From Candidatus Poribacteria bacterium (GTDB lineage: Bacteria; Poribacteria; WGA-4E; GCA-2687025): a stretch of 21,063 nt of DNA. How positions within the stretch are numbered: position 1 is the first letter of the stretch; every line of letters begins with the position of its first letter. Below, piece after piece: positions 13,932 through 20,667 of this stretch. The DNA lies in assembly GCA_002687025.1 (NCBI GenBank), contig NYZG01000166.1, forward strand, positions 1 through 21,063. Reading direction: 5' to 3'. The translations under genes were made by a program, and so were the position numbers. The notes under the pieces were generated by a model, which did no database searches, was not told the origin of the DNA, and saw only the letters and a list, made by a program, of their open reading frames with translations.

Positions 13932-14138
13932 TCAGACGGTGTCAGGAGGTGTGGAGCCTGGCGTCCAGAACGTGGTAGACCAGTCCATCGACCTGATCTC
14001 TATCGTGTAGGTGACATCGTCGGGTGGCACGGTTCCGTGGCGTTCCGCATCCTTGCGAACCCATTCGTCTACGAGCTCGCCCAGCCGCCGTTGCCAGTCC
14101 TCTTCCCAACGCTTGACTTCGTCGCGTGACTTCTCCAC
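13932..14138 (-). CDS. Small protein, possibly a truncated gene
   Basis: GTG 14138 opens 68 residues with a protein-like charged N-terminal helix (EKSRDEVKRWEEDWQRRLGE) and a strand (DDVTYTIEIRSM). The last 20 residues are Pro/Thr-rich. The ribosome site GGGAG is only three bases from the GTG. Upstream the same frame reads GFCPIIDTVGRREL back to a TAG at 14184-14186 with no start codon, so the original start may have been lost. A TATAAT on this strand lies 210 bases upstream. No function can be given. Confidence 0.4.
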   Translation of the reverse strand: MEKSRDEVKRWEEDWQRRLGELVDEWVRKDAERHGTVPPDDVTYTIEIRSMDWSTTFWTPGSTPPDTV

Positions 14139-14297
14139 CAGCTCCCGCCTTCCGACAGTGTCTATTATTGGACAAAAGCCGCTCTATGACCGCCTCCAGG
14201 GCCCGTTAGAGTCCACACGCATCGCGCCATCAGGACTCTCGACTCGGTGTGTGGGAACGGGTGCCGGAGAACGCAACACGTTGGCCGGAAGGGCGCG

Positions 14298-14311
14298 TTC
14301 AGGGCCCTGAA
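14298..14311. repeat. 14-bp perfect palindrome
   Basis: TTCAGGGCCCTGAA is self-complementary over its whole length and lies between the small gene ending at 13932 and the SWIM gene, on the leader side of the former. With no loop it is more likely a dimeric protein site than a terminator. Confidence 0.5.
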
Positions 14312-14346
14312 TCCAGCTAGACGAGCACGTCTCCGATAGAGGTCAG

Positions 14347-14352
14347 ATTATA
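14347..14352 (-). promoter_or_regulatory. TATAAT -10 element on the minus strand
   Basis: The minus strand reads CACTATAATCTG, a consensus -10. At 17 bases upstream the -35 position is only TGATGG. It points towards the small gene starting at 14138 and lies just after the SWIM gene. The 14-bp palindrome would be some 35 bases downstream of the start point. Confidence 0.35.
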
Positions 14353-14372
14353 GTGCTGTCGCCTGAGCGCCA

Positions 14373-16118
14373 TCAGACGGACTCCAACTCCTCCAGCAGC
14401 GCCCGCCGACGCTTGTATTGCTCCTGGAACTCCTCAATCAGTTCCTCGACTCGCGCTTCGTCGCCCAAAGACCGAATCCGCCGTAGAAGCTGACACGCTC
14501 GCTGGTAGGTGGCGCGACCCGTCGTCTCCGCAAGCATCGCCCGCGAAACGTGGGAATACAGGTTCACCATCTGCTCGGGGAATCTTGGCTCCAGGTGCTT
14601 CCGATGTGCGTCCAGACTCTCGAATGAGGGCTGTTGGCTAGCAAGGTCGAGGAGCTTTTCCCATCGCTCCTCACGAATCAGTATCTCGGATGCGATGCCT
14701 CCGGCATACCACCGCCGCTGCCCCCACACGCCACTCAGTAACTCGTCAACTTGGGTAGGCCATTCAGAAGCCGAATACGTCTCCTTCAACGTCTCGTAGT
14801 GCGCGAAGCGTCCCTCGATGAGGAACAACTCCCGTGCGTGTTCCCGGATGCCGTTCGTATCGGAGTTGTCGACCGCGACGCGTAGGAGCCACTCTCTCCA
14901 TTCGCGGTGGAGTCCAGGCAGACGCTGCTCTTCCGACTGGCTGATGCCCTCATGGGCCAGCCGCGTCACGTCATCTAAGCGCCCATCGTCATAGGCGCGT
15001 TCTATTTCCTGCTCGCGGACGGCCGGAAGATGCAGGTGCTCTACAACGAACTCCTCAACGGCAGCAGCGTCACCCTGCCGGCGCAGGACACCCAACTTGA
15101 TCTCGGCGGCCCGCTCCTCGTCGTAGTAGCTCACGGCGGGCCTGCCGCCAACCGCCTGGATGTGTTCGTCCACAGCAAGAAACAGTTCCTCGACTTCTGC
15201 CGCCGATGTCGCCACTAGACCTGCGACCCCCAGGAACTCCCACTCCCAACCCCAGCCGCTATACTTGTCCTTCTGCGACTCTCGAAGACAGTACGCGTGC
15301 AGCGTCTTGCGGAGTTGTGCATCGTCCGCCTGTTGGGCGCACTGTTGGAGACCCTCAAGAGCCGACTCGATGCATCCGCCAATATCGCCGTCGGAATCGT
15401 CAGCCTGCTCCAGCACCGGCGCCAATTGCTCGACGATCGCCTGATACGCAAGCAAGGCACGCTCCAAGCGGCCATTCGCTAACAGCGATTCCGCCTGGTC
15501 CAGGACTTCCAGCGCGCCACGCGACGCCTGAGAGCTGCTTCGATAGTCAATGAAGCCCCCACGAGCGCGCGCCGCGCGCACAGACTCGCGGATGATGCGC
15601 TTGTAGTCAGCCTTCGTCGATGTGCCATCCGCGCTGGTAGATTCCGCGAACACCAGAACCCGCACTTCGGGATAGTCTAGGGCCACCCGACGCAGAAGAT
15701 CCTGCGCAGTCTCTGGCGATATCGTGGCGAGCGCTTCATCGATCCGTTCTGCTACGGTTTTCTGTTTCCGTCGACCTTTCCGGGCTCCTTGCGGGGCGAT
15801 CGATTCGTCTCCATCGAGACCCTCGGCGGCCTGCGGCGCGTGTTCTGGGAGATGTTGACGAAGCGCATAGAGGGTCGCAACTACGTGCTTGCACACTGGC
15901 CCCAGGTCATAGGGACACGTGCATCGATACCGAGTTGCCCGTCCGCGCTCCAGCGTAATGTGGACCTCGTACGGGTCTGTTCCATAGACGACGGCGACCC
16001 ACTCTCCGTCCTCGCGCTCCTCTGGCGTGTCCACATGTTCGTCCTCCCAGTACCGGAGGCCACGCGACACGATCTTGGCGTCCACAGAGGATTCGAAATC
16101 GTCCAGCGTAAGATCCAT
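14373..16118 (-). CDS. SWIM zinc-finger protein with helical-repeat C-terminus
   Basis: The 581-residue protein starts MDLTLDDFESSVDAKIVSRG, the usual beginning of bacterial SWIM zinc-finger proteins. The SWIM motif CxCx7CxH is intact: Cys66, Cys68, Cys76 and His78 (RCTCPYDLGPVCKHVVA). A charged linker (about 95-125) leads to a long helical region to the end, with TPR- or HEAT-like spacing (EALATISPETAQDLLRRVAL, LDQAESLLANGRLERALLAY). SWIM domains bind DNA or proteins; helicase-linked SWIM proteins exist, but no ATPase gene is next to this one. ATG 16118 is preferred over GTG 16151, which adds 11 residues outside the family start; neither has a strong ribosome site. It follows the two coupled genes upstream by 115 bases and may be transcribed with them. 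Confidence 0.88.
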   Translation of the reverse strand: MDLTLDDFESSVDAKIVSRGLRYWEDEHVDTPEEREDGEWVAVVYGTDPYEVHITLERGRATRYRCTCPYDLGPVCKHVVATLYALRQHLPEHAPQAAEGLDGDESIAPQGARKGRRKQKTVAERIDEALATISPETAQDLLRRVALDYPEVRVLVFAESTSADGTSTKADYKRIIRESVRAARARGGFIDYRSSSQASRGALEVLDQAESLLANGRLERALLAYQAIVEQLAPVLEQADDSDGDIGGCIESALEGLQQCAQQADDAQLRKTLHAYCLRESQKDKYSGWGWEWEFLGVAGLVATSAAEVEELFLAVDEHIQAVGGRPAVSYYDEERAAEIKLGVLRRQGDAAAVEEFVVEHLHLPAVREQEIERAYDDGRLDDVTRLAHEGISQSEEQRLPGLHREWREWLLRVAVDNSDTNGIREHARELFLIEGRFAHYETLKETYSASEWPTQVDELLSGVWGQRRWYAGGIASEILIREERWEKLLDLASQQPSFESLDAHRKHLEPRFPEQMVNLYSHVSRAMLAETTGRATYQRACQLLRRIRSLGDEARVEELIEEFQEQYKRRRALLEELESV

Positions 16119-16232
16119 GGAAACTACCCGTAGCGGTGGGGCCTGGCGCACAACTCAGAAAGACCGTCCATTGGAACGCAGCCATCGCGCAGTCGAGGTC
16201 GGAGAGCCGCGCTGTGCGACGGCCCTTCGCGA

Positions 16233-16568
16233 CTACGTTGCCAGAGCCCAAATGAGATGCCCGACAGCCACCAGGATGGCGAAGATCGCCACACCGGTCA
16301 TGACCCGAAATTGTTTGGGAGAAACGGCCCCATTGAGGTTCCCCTCTATGCGCTCAAGCGCCTCCTCGACGCGCTTCAGACGCATGGGGAGATTCCGAGG
16401 CCACGTGCCGACCTCCTCCCGGAACTCCTCAACCTGCTTCTCGATAACAACCATGCGCTCAAGCGCCTGAGTCAGCGCTGTGAGTTGCTGCGTCTGCTTC
16501 TCCTCAACGCGCCCTGCGAGATCGCGCAGCTGCTGGTCAGGCGAGTCCGTAGGTGGTGGTGAGCTCAT
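16233..16568 (-). CDS. Small coiled-coil protein with C-terminal membrane anchor
   Basis: A 111-residue protein. About 10-85 is a charged heptad-rich coiled coil (QLRDLAGRVEEKQTQQLTAL, KRVEEALERIEGN). Residues 89-111 form one transmembrane helix (VMTGVAIFAILVAVGHLIWA) right at the C-terminus. The N-terminus has no signal peptide, so most of the protein should face the cytoplasm. Its ATG (16568-16566) overlaps the stop of the upstream gene (ATGA), a sign of translational coupling. It resembles small tail-anchored proteins of phages and plasmids in shape only; the role is unknown. Confidence 0.75.
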   Translation of the reverse strand: MSSPPPTDSPDQQLRDLAGRVEEKQTQQLTALTQALERMVVIEKQVEEFREEVGTWPRNLPMRLKRVEEALERIEGNLNGAVSPKQFRVMTGVAIFAILVAVGHLIWALAT

Positions 16569-17119
16569 CGTACCTCCACATCCTGTCCCATGCCGAGAAC
16601 CTCACCAACCCACTCCACGGTGCGATCGAGCCTCTCAACCTTGGCCGCAAACATAGCGAGGAACCTGTCGTAGTCCGTATCCAACACCGTCGACTCCATC
16701 TCCCGGGCAAGATCAGGGATAGTCGCGATGTTGGCTCCGGCAGACGTAGACGCCACGGTCCGCGCCACCTCCATCGGAGGCTTGGTAGCGGTCGCGATAT
16801 TGGCTTCCTCGGACGTGGCCGCCACGACATGAGCCGGAGGGTCGCGCTTGAAGATCACGCGCACTGGAGCGTGTGTTGCAGCCGCCTTTACCTGCGCCTC
16901 AAATAGCCTCCGAATGCGCGCGAGATGCCAAGACGCCGGCCCGTCACCCCAGGGCCTGCTCTGGACGTTTGTGCGAACCTGGGCGACCAGCTCCGATACG
17001 TGGAGGTTCCCCAGCGCCTCGTTCGGCGCGCTCTTGGCGCGAGATGCCTGCACAACCTCATTGGCCAGTGCCTCGAGGGCTTCTTCATGCGTCTCTAGGA
17101 ACTCGATCAGGGCAATCAA
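16565..17119 (-). CDS. Protein of unknown function, coupled to the membrane-anchored coiled-coil gene
   Basis: A 184-residue protein starting at TTG 17119, with AAGGAG nine bases upstream. The first 90 residues are helical (FLETHEEALEALANEVVQAS, ARIRRLFEAQVKAAA). A middle part holds two similar strings, TSEEANIATAT and STSAGANIATI, 29 residues apart, and the last 50 residues are helical again (LDTDYDRFLAMFAAKVERLD). No known domain or metal site is visible. The stop overlaps the next ATG by four bases. The helical ends and the partner's coiled coil suggest a complex at the membrane, which is inference. Confidence 0.7.
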   Translation of the reverse strand: MIALIEFLETHEEALEALANEVVQASRAKSAPNEALGNLHVSELVAQVRTNVQSRPWGDGPASWHLARIRRLFEAQVKAAATHAPVRVIFKRDPPAHVVAATSEEANIATATKPPMEVARTVASTSAGANIATIPDLAREMESTVLDTDYDRFLAMFAAKVERLDRTVEWVGEVLGMGQDVEVR

Positions 17120-17311
17120 ATGACTCGACTCCTTGATCCACCATACTATCGGATGCCGCTGTGTTGAGCCAGGACTGGACGGGCCGGCTGCAGTTTCCCA
17201 GAACCCACGGTCGCGTCGACCTCAGAACGCGCGCTGCTCCGAAGCAGCGATGGTGTCGATTCACGGCGCGGCGGGACAGGTAAGGTCCCTGATGACCCAC
17301 CAGGTCTGGCC

Positions 17312-17635
17312 CTATCGGATAGACGACGCTACGCTTCCGCTGATGCCCGGCGCATCGCCATCGTCCGTGGACCGACGCCCGTACCCTCCTGGGGCATGTT
17401 GACCCCCGGCGCCAATGGACGTGCGCAGAACCAACACGCTGCCGCAGGTCGGACACGGCACGCTGACTGACCGAAACTGCTCCTGCTCGTTGGAGCGCGA
17501 GTGGGTCGCCTCGTGCTTGTAAGCGACGTCCCCCGATTCACACAGGAACTTCGTCCCGCAGTGTTCGCACACGCGCTCATGCCCGATGAACTCATCCGGC
17601 AGCGCGACTTCCTGAGTGTTTAGAATCCGCGACAC
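17312..17635 (-). CDS. Small double zinc-ribbon protein
   Basis: A 107-residue protein with two CxxC pairs: VCEHCGTKF near residue 23 and VPCPTCGSVL near residue 61, which together can form one zinc ribbon. A stretch of charged residues with several His lies between them (YKHEATHSRS). The C-terminal 35 residues are Gly/Ser-rich and probably disordered. Start GTG 17635 has AAGGAGA five bases upstream. It lies between the initiator-like gene and the coupled pair on the same strand, with gaps of about 200 bases each side. Likely nucleic-acid or protein binding; no enzyme signature. Confidence 0.7.
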   Translation of the reverse strand: MSRILNTQEVALPDEFIGHERVCEHCGTKFLCESGDVAYKHEATHSRSNEQEQFRSVSVPCPTCGSVLVLRTSIGAGGQHAPGGYGRRSTDDGDAPGISGSVASSIR

Positions 17636-17719
17636 AGCTCTCTCCTTGTGATGCCGCCGGTCTATCCCGCTGCCGGTAGCTCCACTACCTGGGCGCCCGA
17701 TGCTAAAATCGAACCACTG

Positions 17720-17784
17720 ACCATCACGCGATGGTTCCTGTCTTGTGCATCGCAGCCCGCGCGGGGATTACGCCGCGCGGGCTG
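17720..17784. repeat. Two hairpins in the gap downstream of the initiator-like gene
   Basis: ACCATC/GATGGT with a four-base loop (17720-17735) is followed by a perfect 12-bp stem, CAGCCCGCGCGG (17753-17764) and CCGCGCGGGCTG (17773-17784), with an eight-base loop. Neither is followed by a T-tract on either strand. The large stem is 72 bases beyond the stop of the initiator-like gene (minus strand) and could slow or end transcription, or act as a DNA cruciform. Confidence 0.65.
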
Positions 17785-17855
17785 TGCTGCCGTCTCCGCG
17801 GAACCCTCCCTCCGATCGAGAAGAAGCAAGCGTAGCAACCCTCCCGCCCCGACGA

Positions 17856-18833
17856 TCACCCGCTCGTCGCCAACCGCGCCTGCACGTCTCGCAAGATCGC
17901 GTGCTTCGGACTTCCTTCGCATCGATGGCGTCCCGCTAGTTCCGAATCCACCAACGACAACGACTCCAGCATCAGATCCACCGGCAGATAGCGCGATGCC
18001 GAGAACCACGAGGACAAGTCCTCGCAAGCCCGGTCGTCTACCGTTTCCGATGCCTCCTCGACACGCTGTGCAGCCAGCACGTCCCGCACCAGGGGCGGCC
18101 TTCCCGGGACATCGTGAGCGCCCACCAAAGCCTGTGACAGAACGCGTTTAGAGGGCGTGTACGCCGACGAAGATAGGTTCCACGTGAAGCCGGAACAGCC
18201 GCCTGAACGGTAGCCGGAACACGCCAGAAAGCGATCCTTCATGCGGTTGGCCGAGTTGGTGCGGAAGCGAACTTCGAGAGGGTGCTTCTGACACTTGGGA
18301 CACTGGCTGCCCTCTCGCATCCGGCAGCCCACTTCCGAAACAGCAGTTGTCCGTTGAGGACAATCTGGAGTTGTTCTGGAGTGTTGTACTTGAGTCGGCT
18401 TGGATGCCTGTGAAGACTGGGATTTCGGGTGGCTAACTCGGCCTGAGGCCGACTTAACCTGCTCGAACTCCGCATCGGGCCGAGTTCCCTGCCACTCGAG
18501 GACGTCGTACTGGATGCGGATTCTGACGGCGTTCTTGCGCGACCTGTTGTCCTCGATGGTGCCGAAGTGGATGAGCCCGTTGGTCATGAGGTCGGCGAGA
18601 GCGCGCTTGACTGTCCTGGGGTGAACGTCCGCGAACTCCGCCAGGTCGGCTTCATAGATGTCGATGCTCTCGGGAAAGTACTTGGCGTTGGTGACATGGA
18701 GCAGCGCGCGGAAGATGTCGCGTCCTGCGAGCGTGAGCTGTTTGCGCAGTGACCCCTCGAACCAAGCATTCATGAGATGGATGTAGTTGTGACCTTCGCG
18801 ACGGGACGATGCGCGTACGGGCATAGCAGCCAT
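17856..18833 (-). CDS. Winged-helix protein of replication-initiator type with topoisomerase-like zinc ribbon
   Basis: The 325-residue protein begins with a winged-helix region (about 15-112): FIHL-like lead YIHLMNAWFEGSLRKQLTLA, GRDIFRALLHVTN, ADLAEFADVHPRTVKRALAD and LMTNGLIHFGTI. This order is typical of phage and plasmid replication proteins and of MarR-like regulators. A polar Ser/Thr/Gln linker (about 125-165) follows, then a zinc ribbon with Cys178, Cys181, Cys205 and Cys213 in the pattern of topoisomerase I C-terminal ribbons (CPKC, then FLACSGYRSGGCSG). The last 100 residues are not recognised. ATG 18833 has AGGAA seven bases upstream. The combination suits origin or single-strand DNA binding. 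The gene is divergent from a promoter/operator region and the HTH/coiled-coil gene. Initiator function is an inference; a transcription regulator is the alternative. Confidence 0.7.
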   Translation of the reverse strand: MAAMPVRASSRREGHNYIHLMNAWFEGSLRKQLTLAGRDIFRALLHVTNAKYFPESIDIYEADLAEFADVHPRTVKRALADLMTNGLIHFGTIEDNRSRKNAVRIRIQYDVLEWQGTRPDAEFEQVKSASGRVSHPKSQSSQASKPTQVQHSRTTPDCPQRTTAVSEVGCRMREGSQCPKCQKHPLEVRFRTNSANRMKDRFLACSGYRSGGCSGFTWNLSSSAYTPSKRVLSQALVGAHDVPGRPPLVRDVLAAQRVEEASETVDDRACEDLSSWFSASRYLPVDLMLESLSLVDSELAGRHRCEGSPKHAILRDVQARLATSG

Positions 18834-18927
18834 AGTGATTCCTAAGTGGTGGACAGGAACCCTCGGAACGGCTACGCTACCGGCATGATGCGAGTGTTCT
18901 GGTGGGTCACTGCCCGAATGCTTGGAG

Positions 18928-18960
18928 ACCGCTGGCAGGGCAAACTGACAGCGGTTTCTT
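18928..18960 (+). terminator. Intrinsic terminator-like hairpin upstream of the initiator-like gene, plus strand
   Basis: ACCGCTG (18928-18934) pairs with CAGCGGT (18949-18955), extended by three more pairs with one G-U, and TTCTT follows. Any plus-strand transcript begun between 18840 and 18920 would end here; such an RNA would be divergent from the initiator-like gene and overlap its leader region. It does not follow a recognisable gene. Confidence 0.5.
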
Positions 18961-18989
18961 CATGTCTGGATGTGTTGAGTTCTGGCTCC

Positions 18990-19029
18990 TTGACGTGGTA
19001 TCGACGTTCTTGCTAGAATACGAACGTCG
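18990..19029 (+). promoter_or_regulatory. Sigma-70 promoter overlapped by an inverted repeat
   Basis: TTGACG (18990-18995), 18-base spacer, TAGAAT (19014-19019): the best promoter in the window. CGACGTTC (19002-19009) and GAACGTCG (19022-19029) form a perfect 8-bp inverted repeat around the -10, fitting a repressor operator. Transcription runs towards the HTH/coiled-coil gene 420 bases away. Confidence 0.65.
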
Positions 19030-19445
19030 GGACACACTCCACCTGTCGCCGAAACCGGGTGTGTTCAGTCGCGCCAACGACTTCCGACACACAGCTTCCG
19101 CACGGCTTTGTATCGTCGCCTTCGAGCTAGCATGGCTTGGGCGGCGATACGTCGCTTCAGACCGTATTTACCCCGCCATCTTGCCGTACATTTTCCGGCC
19201 CGACAATGTCCATGGTGCTTGGGAGTCGCTTCGCGGGTTCACTGGGCTGGTGGTCTGCGTCTTGCTGAGATTGCCCCATCTGAATTGGATGGCACCCGAA
19301 TGTGCTGCTGAAGTCCACCAGATGACCCCATATCCAGGCCGTAACGGTGGTCATGAGCACCGCGTAAACCTAGTGTGACCACCATGTGGCCATCGCGGTG
19401 GACGTATGATCACCGAGCAGGCGTTCGTTTCGTAGAGGACCCCGA
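19030..19445. other. Leader region of the HTH/coiled-coil gene
   Basis: A 158-codon plus-strand frame (18902-19378) crosses the terminator and promoter and does not look like protein, so it is not called. The region contains the first TGAGCACC motif (19354), and a TATGAT (19405-19410) that may be a nearer -10 for the gene at 19446. Otherwise nothing is recognised. Confidence 0.35.
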
Positions 19446-19812
19446 ATGAGCACCACACACGCGTCAGATGAGCACCAGGGCGGTGTTCATTGGATGCCAC
19501 TGGCTGAAGCGCTTCGACTGACAGGGCTATCCCAGAGCACAATTCGTCGACGTGCGGCATCTGGACAGTTCGAGATCGACCGGGGGGCAACCCCCCATCT
19601 CTACGCTATTCCGGACGATGTGCTTACGACAGTGGTCGGTGAGCACCGTCGTGACGACCGCGCGGCGCTGCGTGAGCACCGTGGTGCTCAGTCATCTGTG
19701 GAAGAGACCGCCAATATCTCTACCACCGGTGCTCAGCAGTCGCTCGACGCCTCTACCGGTGGTGCTCATGAGGTGCTCAATACCCCCGCTGGCGGTGCTC
19801 ATGAGGTGCTCG
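19354..19812. repeat. Cluster of ten TGAGCACC motifs in mirrored orientation
   Basis: Exact TGAGCACC occurs at 19354, 19447, 19469, 19640 and 19673; its reverse complement GGTGCTCA at 19683, 19728, 19761, 19772 and 19794. One-mismatch copies lie at 19482 and 19805. The two orientations meet at the palindrome TGAGCACC-GT-GGTGCTCA (19673-19690). The first exact copy is in the leader and the others are inside the coding sequence, including the start codon context. The motif was not noticed elsewhere in the window. Confidence 0.85.
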
Positions 19813-20330
19813 CGGTGACCCGTGACGTTCAGGTTGACCACCGCATCATTAGGCTTGAAGAGGACAAATCACACCTACGCGACGAATTGGCGCAACGCGA
19901 GATTGACCACAAAGCTCGCGTGGAAGCTCTCGAGAAGACTGTGGCTGTGCGAGAGTCCCGTGTATCTGAGCTCACCGACCAGGTCGCCGCGCTCGAGTCC
20001 AAGGTTAGAGACATCCTTGAGAGTGGCCAGTCAGAAGCGCTGCAGCTTGCCAACCGCATCGCCGACCTTGTTGAGCGTCAGCAGACCGCCGAGGCCCGCA
20101 TCTATGAACTCCAACCCGTCGCTGAGCGTGTGCCAATGCTCGAGGCGGCGGTGGACGAGACGAAGACGCTGCTGCACGAGACCGAAGGGGATCTCGTGGA
20201 CCGCGAGAAGAAGCTGTTTGAGCGCGAGCGCCAACTCGCCGATATCAGCGAAGACATCGAGACGATCGCCAGTCGTCCGGTGGCAGGTCCCGTGTTCCGT
20301 TTGTTGACGAAGGGGAAGTTGCGGGTCTAG
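19446..20330 (+). CDS. HTH plus long coiled-coil DNA-binding protein (KfrA-like layout)
   Basis: A 294-residue protein. About 15-65 is a helix-turn-helix of excisionase/MerR type: WMPLAEALRLTGLSQSTIRR, then SGQFEIDRG and AIPDDVL. A polar linker (70-130) contains a near-duplicate GGAHEVLNTPAGGAHEVLAV. From about 140 to 275 there is a continuous coiled coil (RLEEDKSHLRDELAQREIDH, VSELTDQVAALESKVRDI). The ending PVAGPVFRLLTKGKLRV is basic. Plasmid KfrA proteins share this arrangement (N-terminal HTH, long alpha-helical tail, autoregulation, nucleoid or partition role), though sequence relationship is not shown. ATG 19446 has GAGGA six bases upstream. The gene carries nine of the ten exact TGAGCACC sites, so it may be the protein that binds them. 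Confidence 0.8.
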   Translation: MSTTHASDEHQGGVHWMPLAEALRLTGLSQSTIRRRAASGQFEIDRGATPHLYAIPDDVLTTVVGEHRRDDRAALREHRGAQSSVEETANISTTGAQQSLDASTGGAHEVLNTPAGGAHEVLAVTRDVQVDHRIIRLEEDKSHLRDELAQREIDHKARVEALEKTVAVRESRVSELTDQVAALESKVRDILESGQSEALQLANRIADLVERQQTAEARIYELQPVAERVPMLEAAVDETKTLLHETEGDLVDREKKLFERERQLADISEDIETIASRPVAGPVFRLLTKGKLRV

Positions 20331-20437
20331 GGCAACGCGGCGTCTGCCAGCGCCGTCTTGTAGACCTTGGCGCGAGCGATCCTACCCGCCAGGTGGGCGC
20401 GCGGGGCGCCATCACGGCCGACACGTCCCCACAGTTG

Positions 20438-20481
20438 GCACTAGCTCTGTACTAGCCAGCCCCTAGCGCTGTACTGGGCCT
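20438..20481 (+). repeat. Array of four tandem 11-bp repeats (iteron-like), copy B
   Basis: Units GCACTAGCTCT, GTACTAGCCAG, CCCCTAGCGCT and GTACTGGGCCT start at 20438, 20449, 20460 and 20471. All contain CTRG at the same place as the array at 9228-9271. Period, copy number and orientation are identical, while the last three bases of each unit vary. It lies downstream of the HTH/coiled-coil gene. Confidence 0.75.
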
Positions 20482-20542
20482 GCAATTCCGAGGCCAGTTT
20501 TCACCGGGTTGCCCTTCGTGGGTGGGATGTAGTCGTGTACAG

Positions 20543-20564
20543 CGTGCACGGGCGCGTGTGCACG
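20543..20564. repeat. 7-bp inverted repeat with palindromic cores
   Basis: CGTGCAC (20543-20549) and GTGCACG (20558-20564) form a perfect inverted repeat around eight bases, and each contains the palindrome GTGCAC. It is 61 bases from array B and may belong to the same control region. There is no T-tract. Confidence 0.4.
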
Positions 20565-20667
20565 TGGCCGTATGCCGCAATCCGCCGTGTTATGCGCTTC
20601 GGGGCGCCGTACCGGTCGCATTCCACTGTCCGGGCACGACGTACCCGGCGCCTGTGCCGGCAACCGC

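Larger units (their letters stand above)
20331..20667. other. Non-coding region between convergent genes, with repeat array B
   Basis: About 340 bases without a supported gene. It holds the second 11-bp repeat array (20438-20481) and an inverted repeat at 20543-20564. A short minus-strand frame at 20327-20437 has coding-like codons but no start. No intrinsic terminator is obvious for either flanking gene. Confidence 0.4.

Noticed and set aside
17650..17750. GGTTCGA-like T-loop on the minus strand
   Set aside because: No acceptor stem, anticodon arm or D arm can be folded around it, so it is not a tRNA.
17648..18151. 167-codon plus-strand frame opposite the initiator-like gene
   Set aside because: Proline/arginine-rich shadow of the minus-strand coding sequence, without a ribosome site.
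18902..19378. 158-codon plus-strand open frame before the HTH/coiled-coil gene
   Set aside because: It runs through a terminator-like hairpin and a strong promoter with operator, has no ribosome site, and its translation has no protein-like pattern.
20327..20437. Minus-strand frame ending KVYKTALADAALP with coding-like codons
   Set aside because: It has no start codon before a stop inside repeat array B and no recognisable family. It may be a gene remnant, but that cannot be supported.
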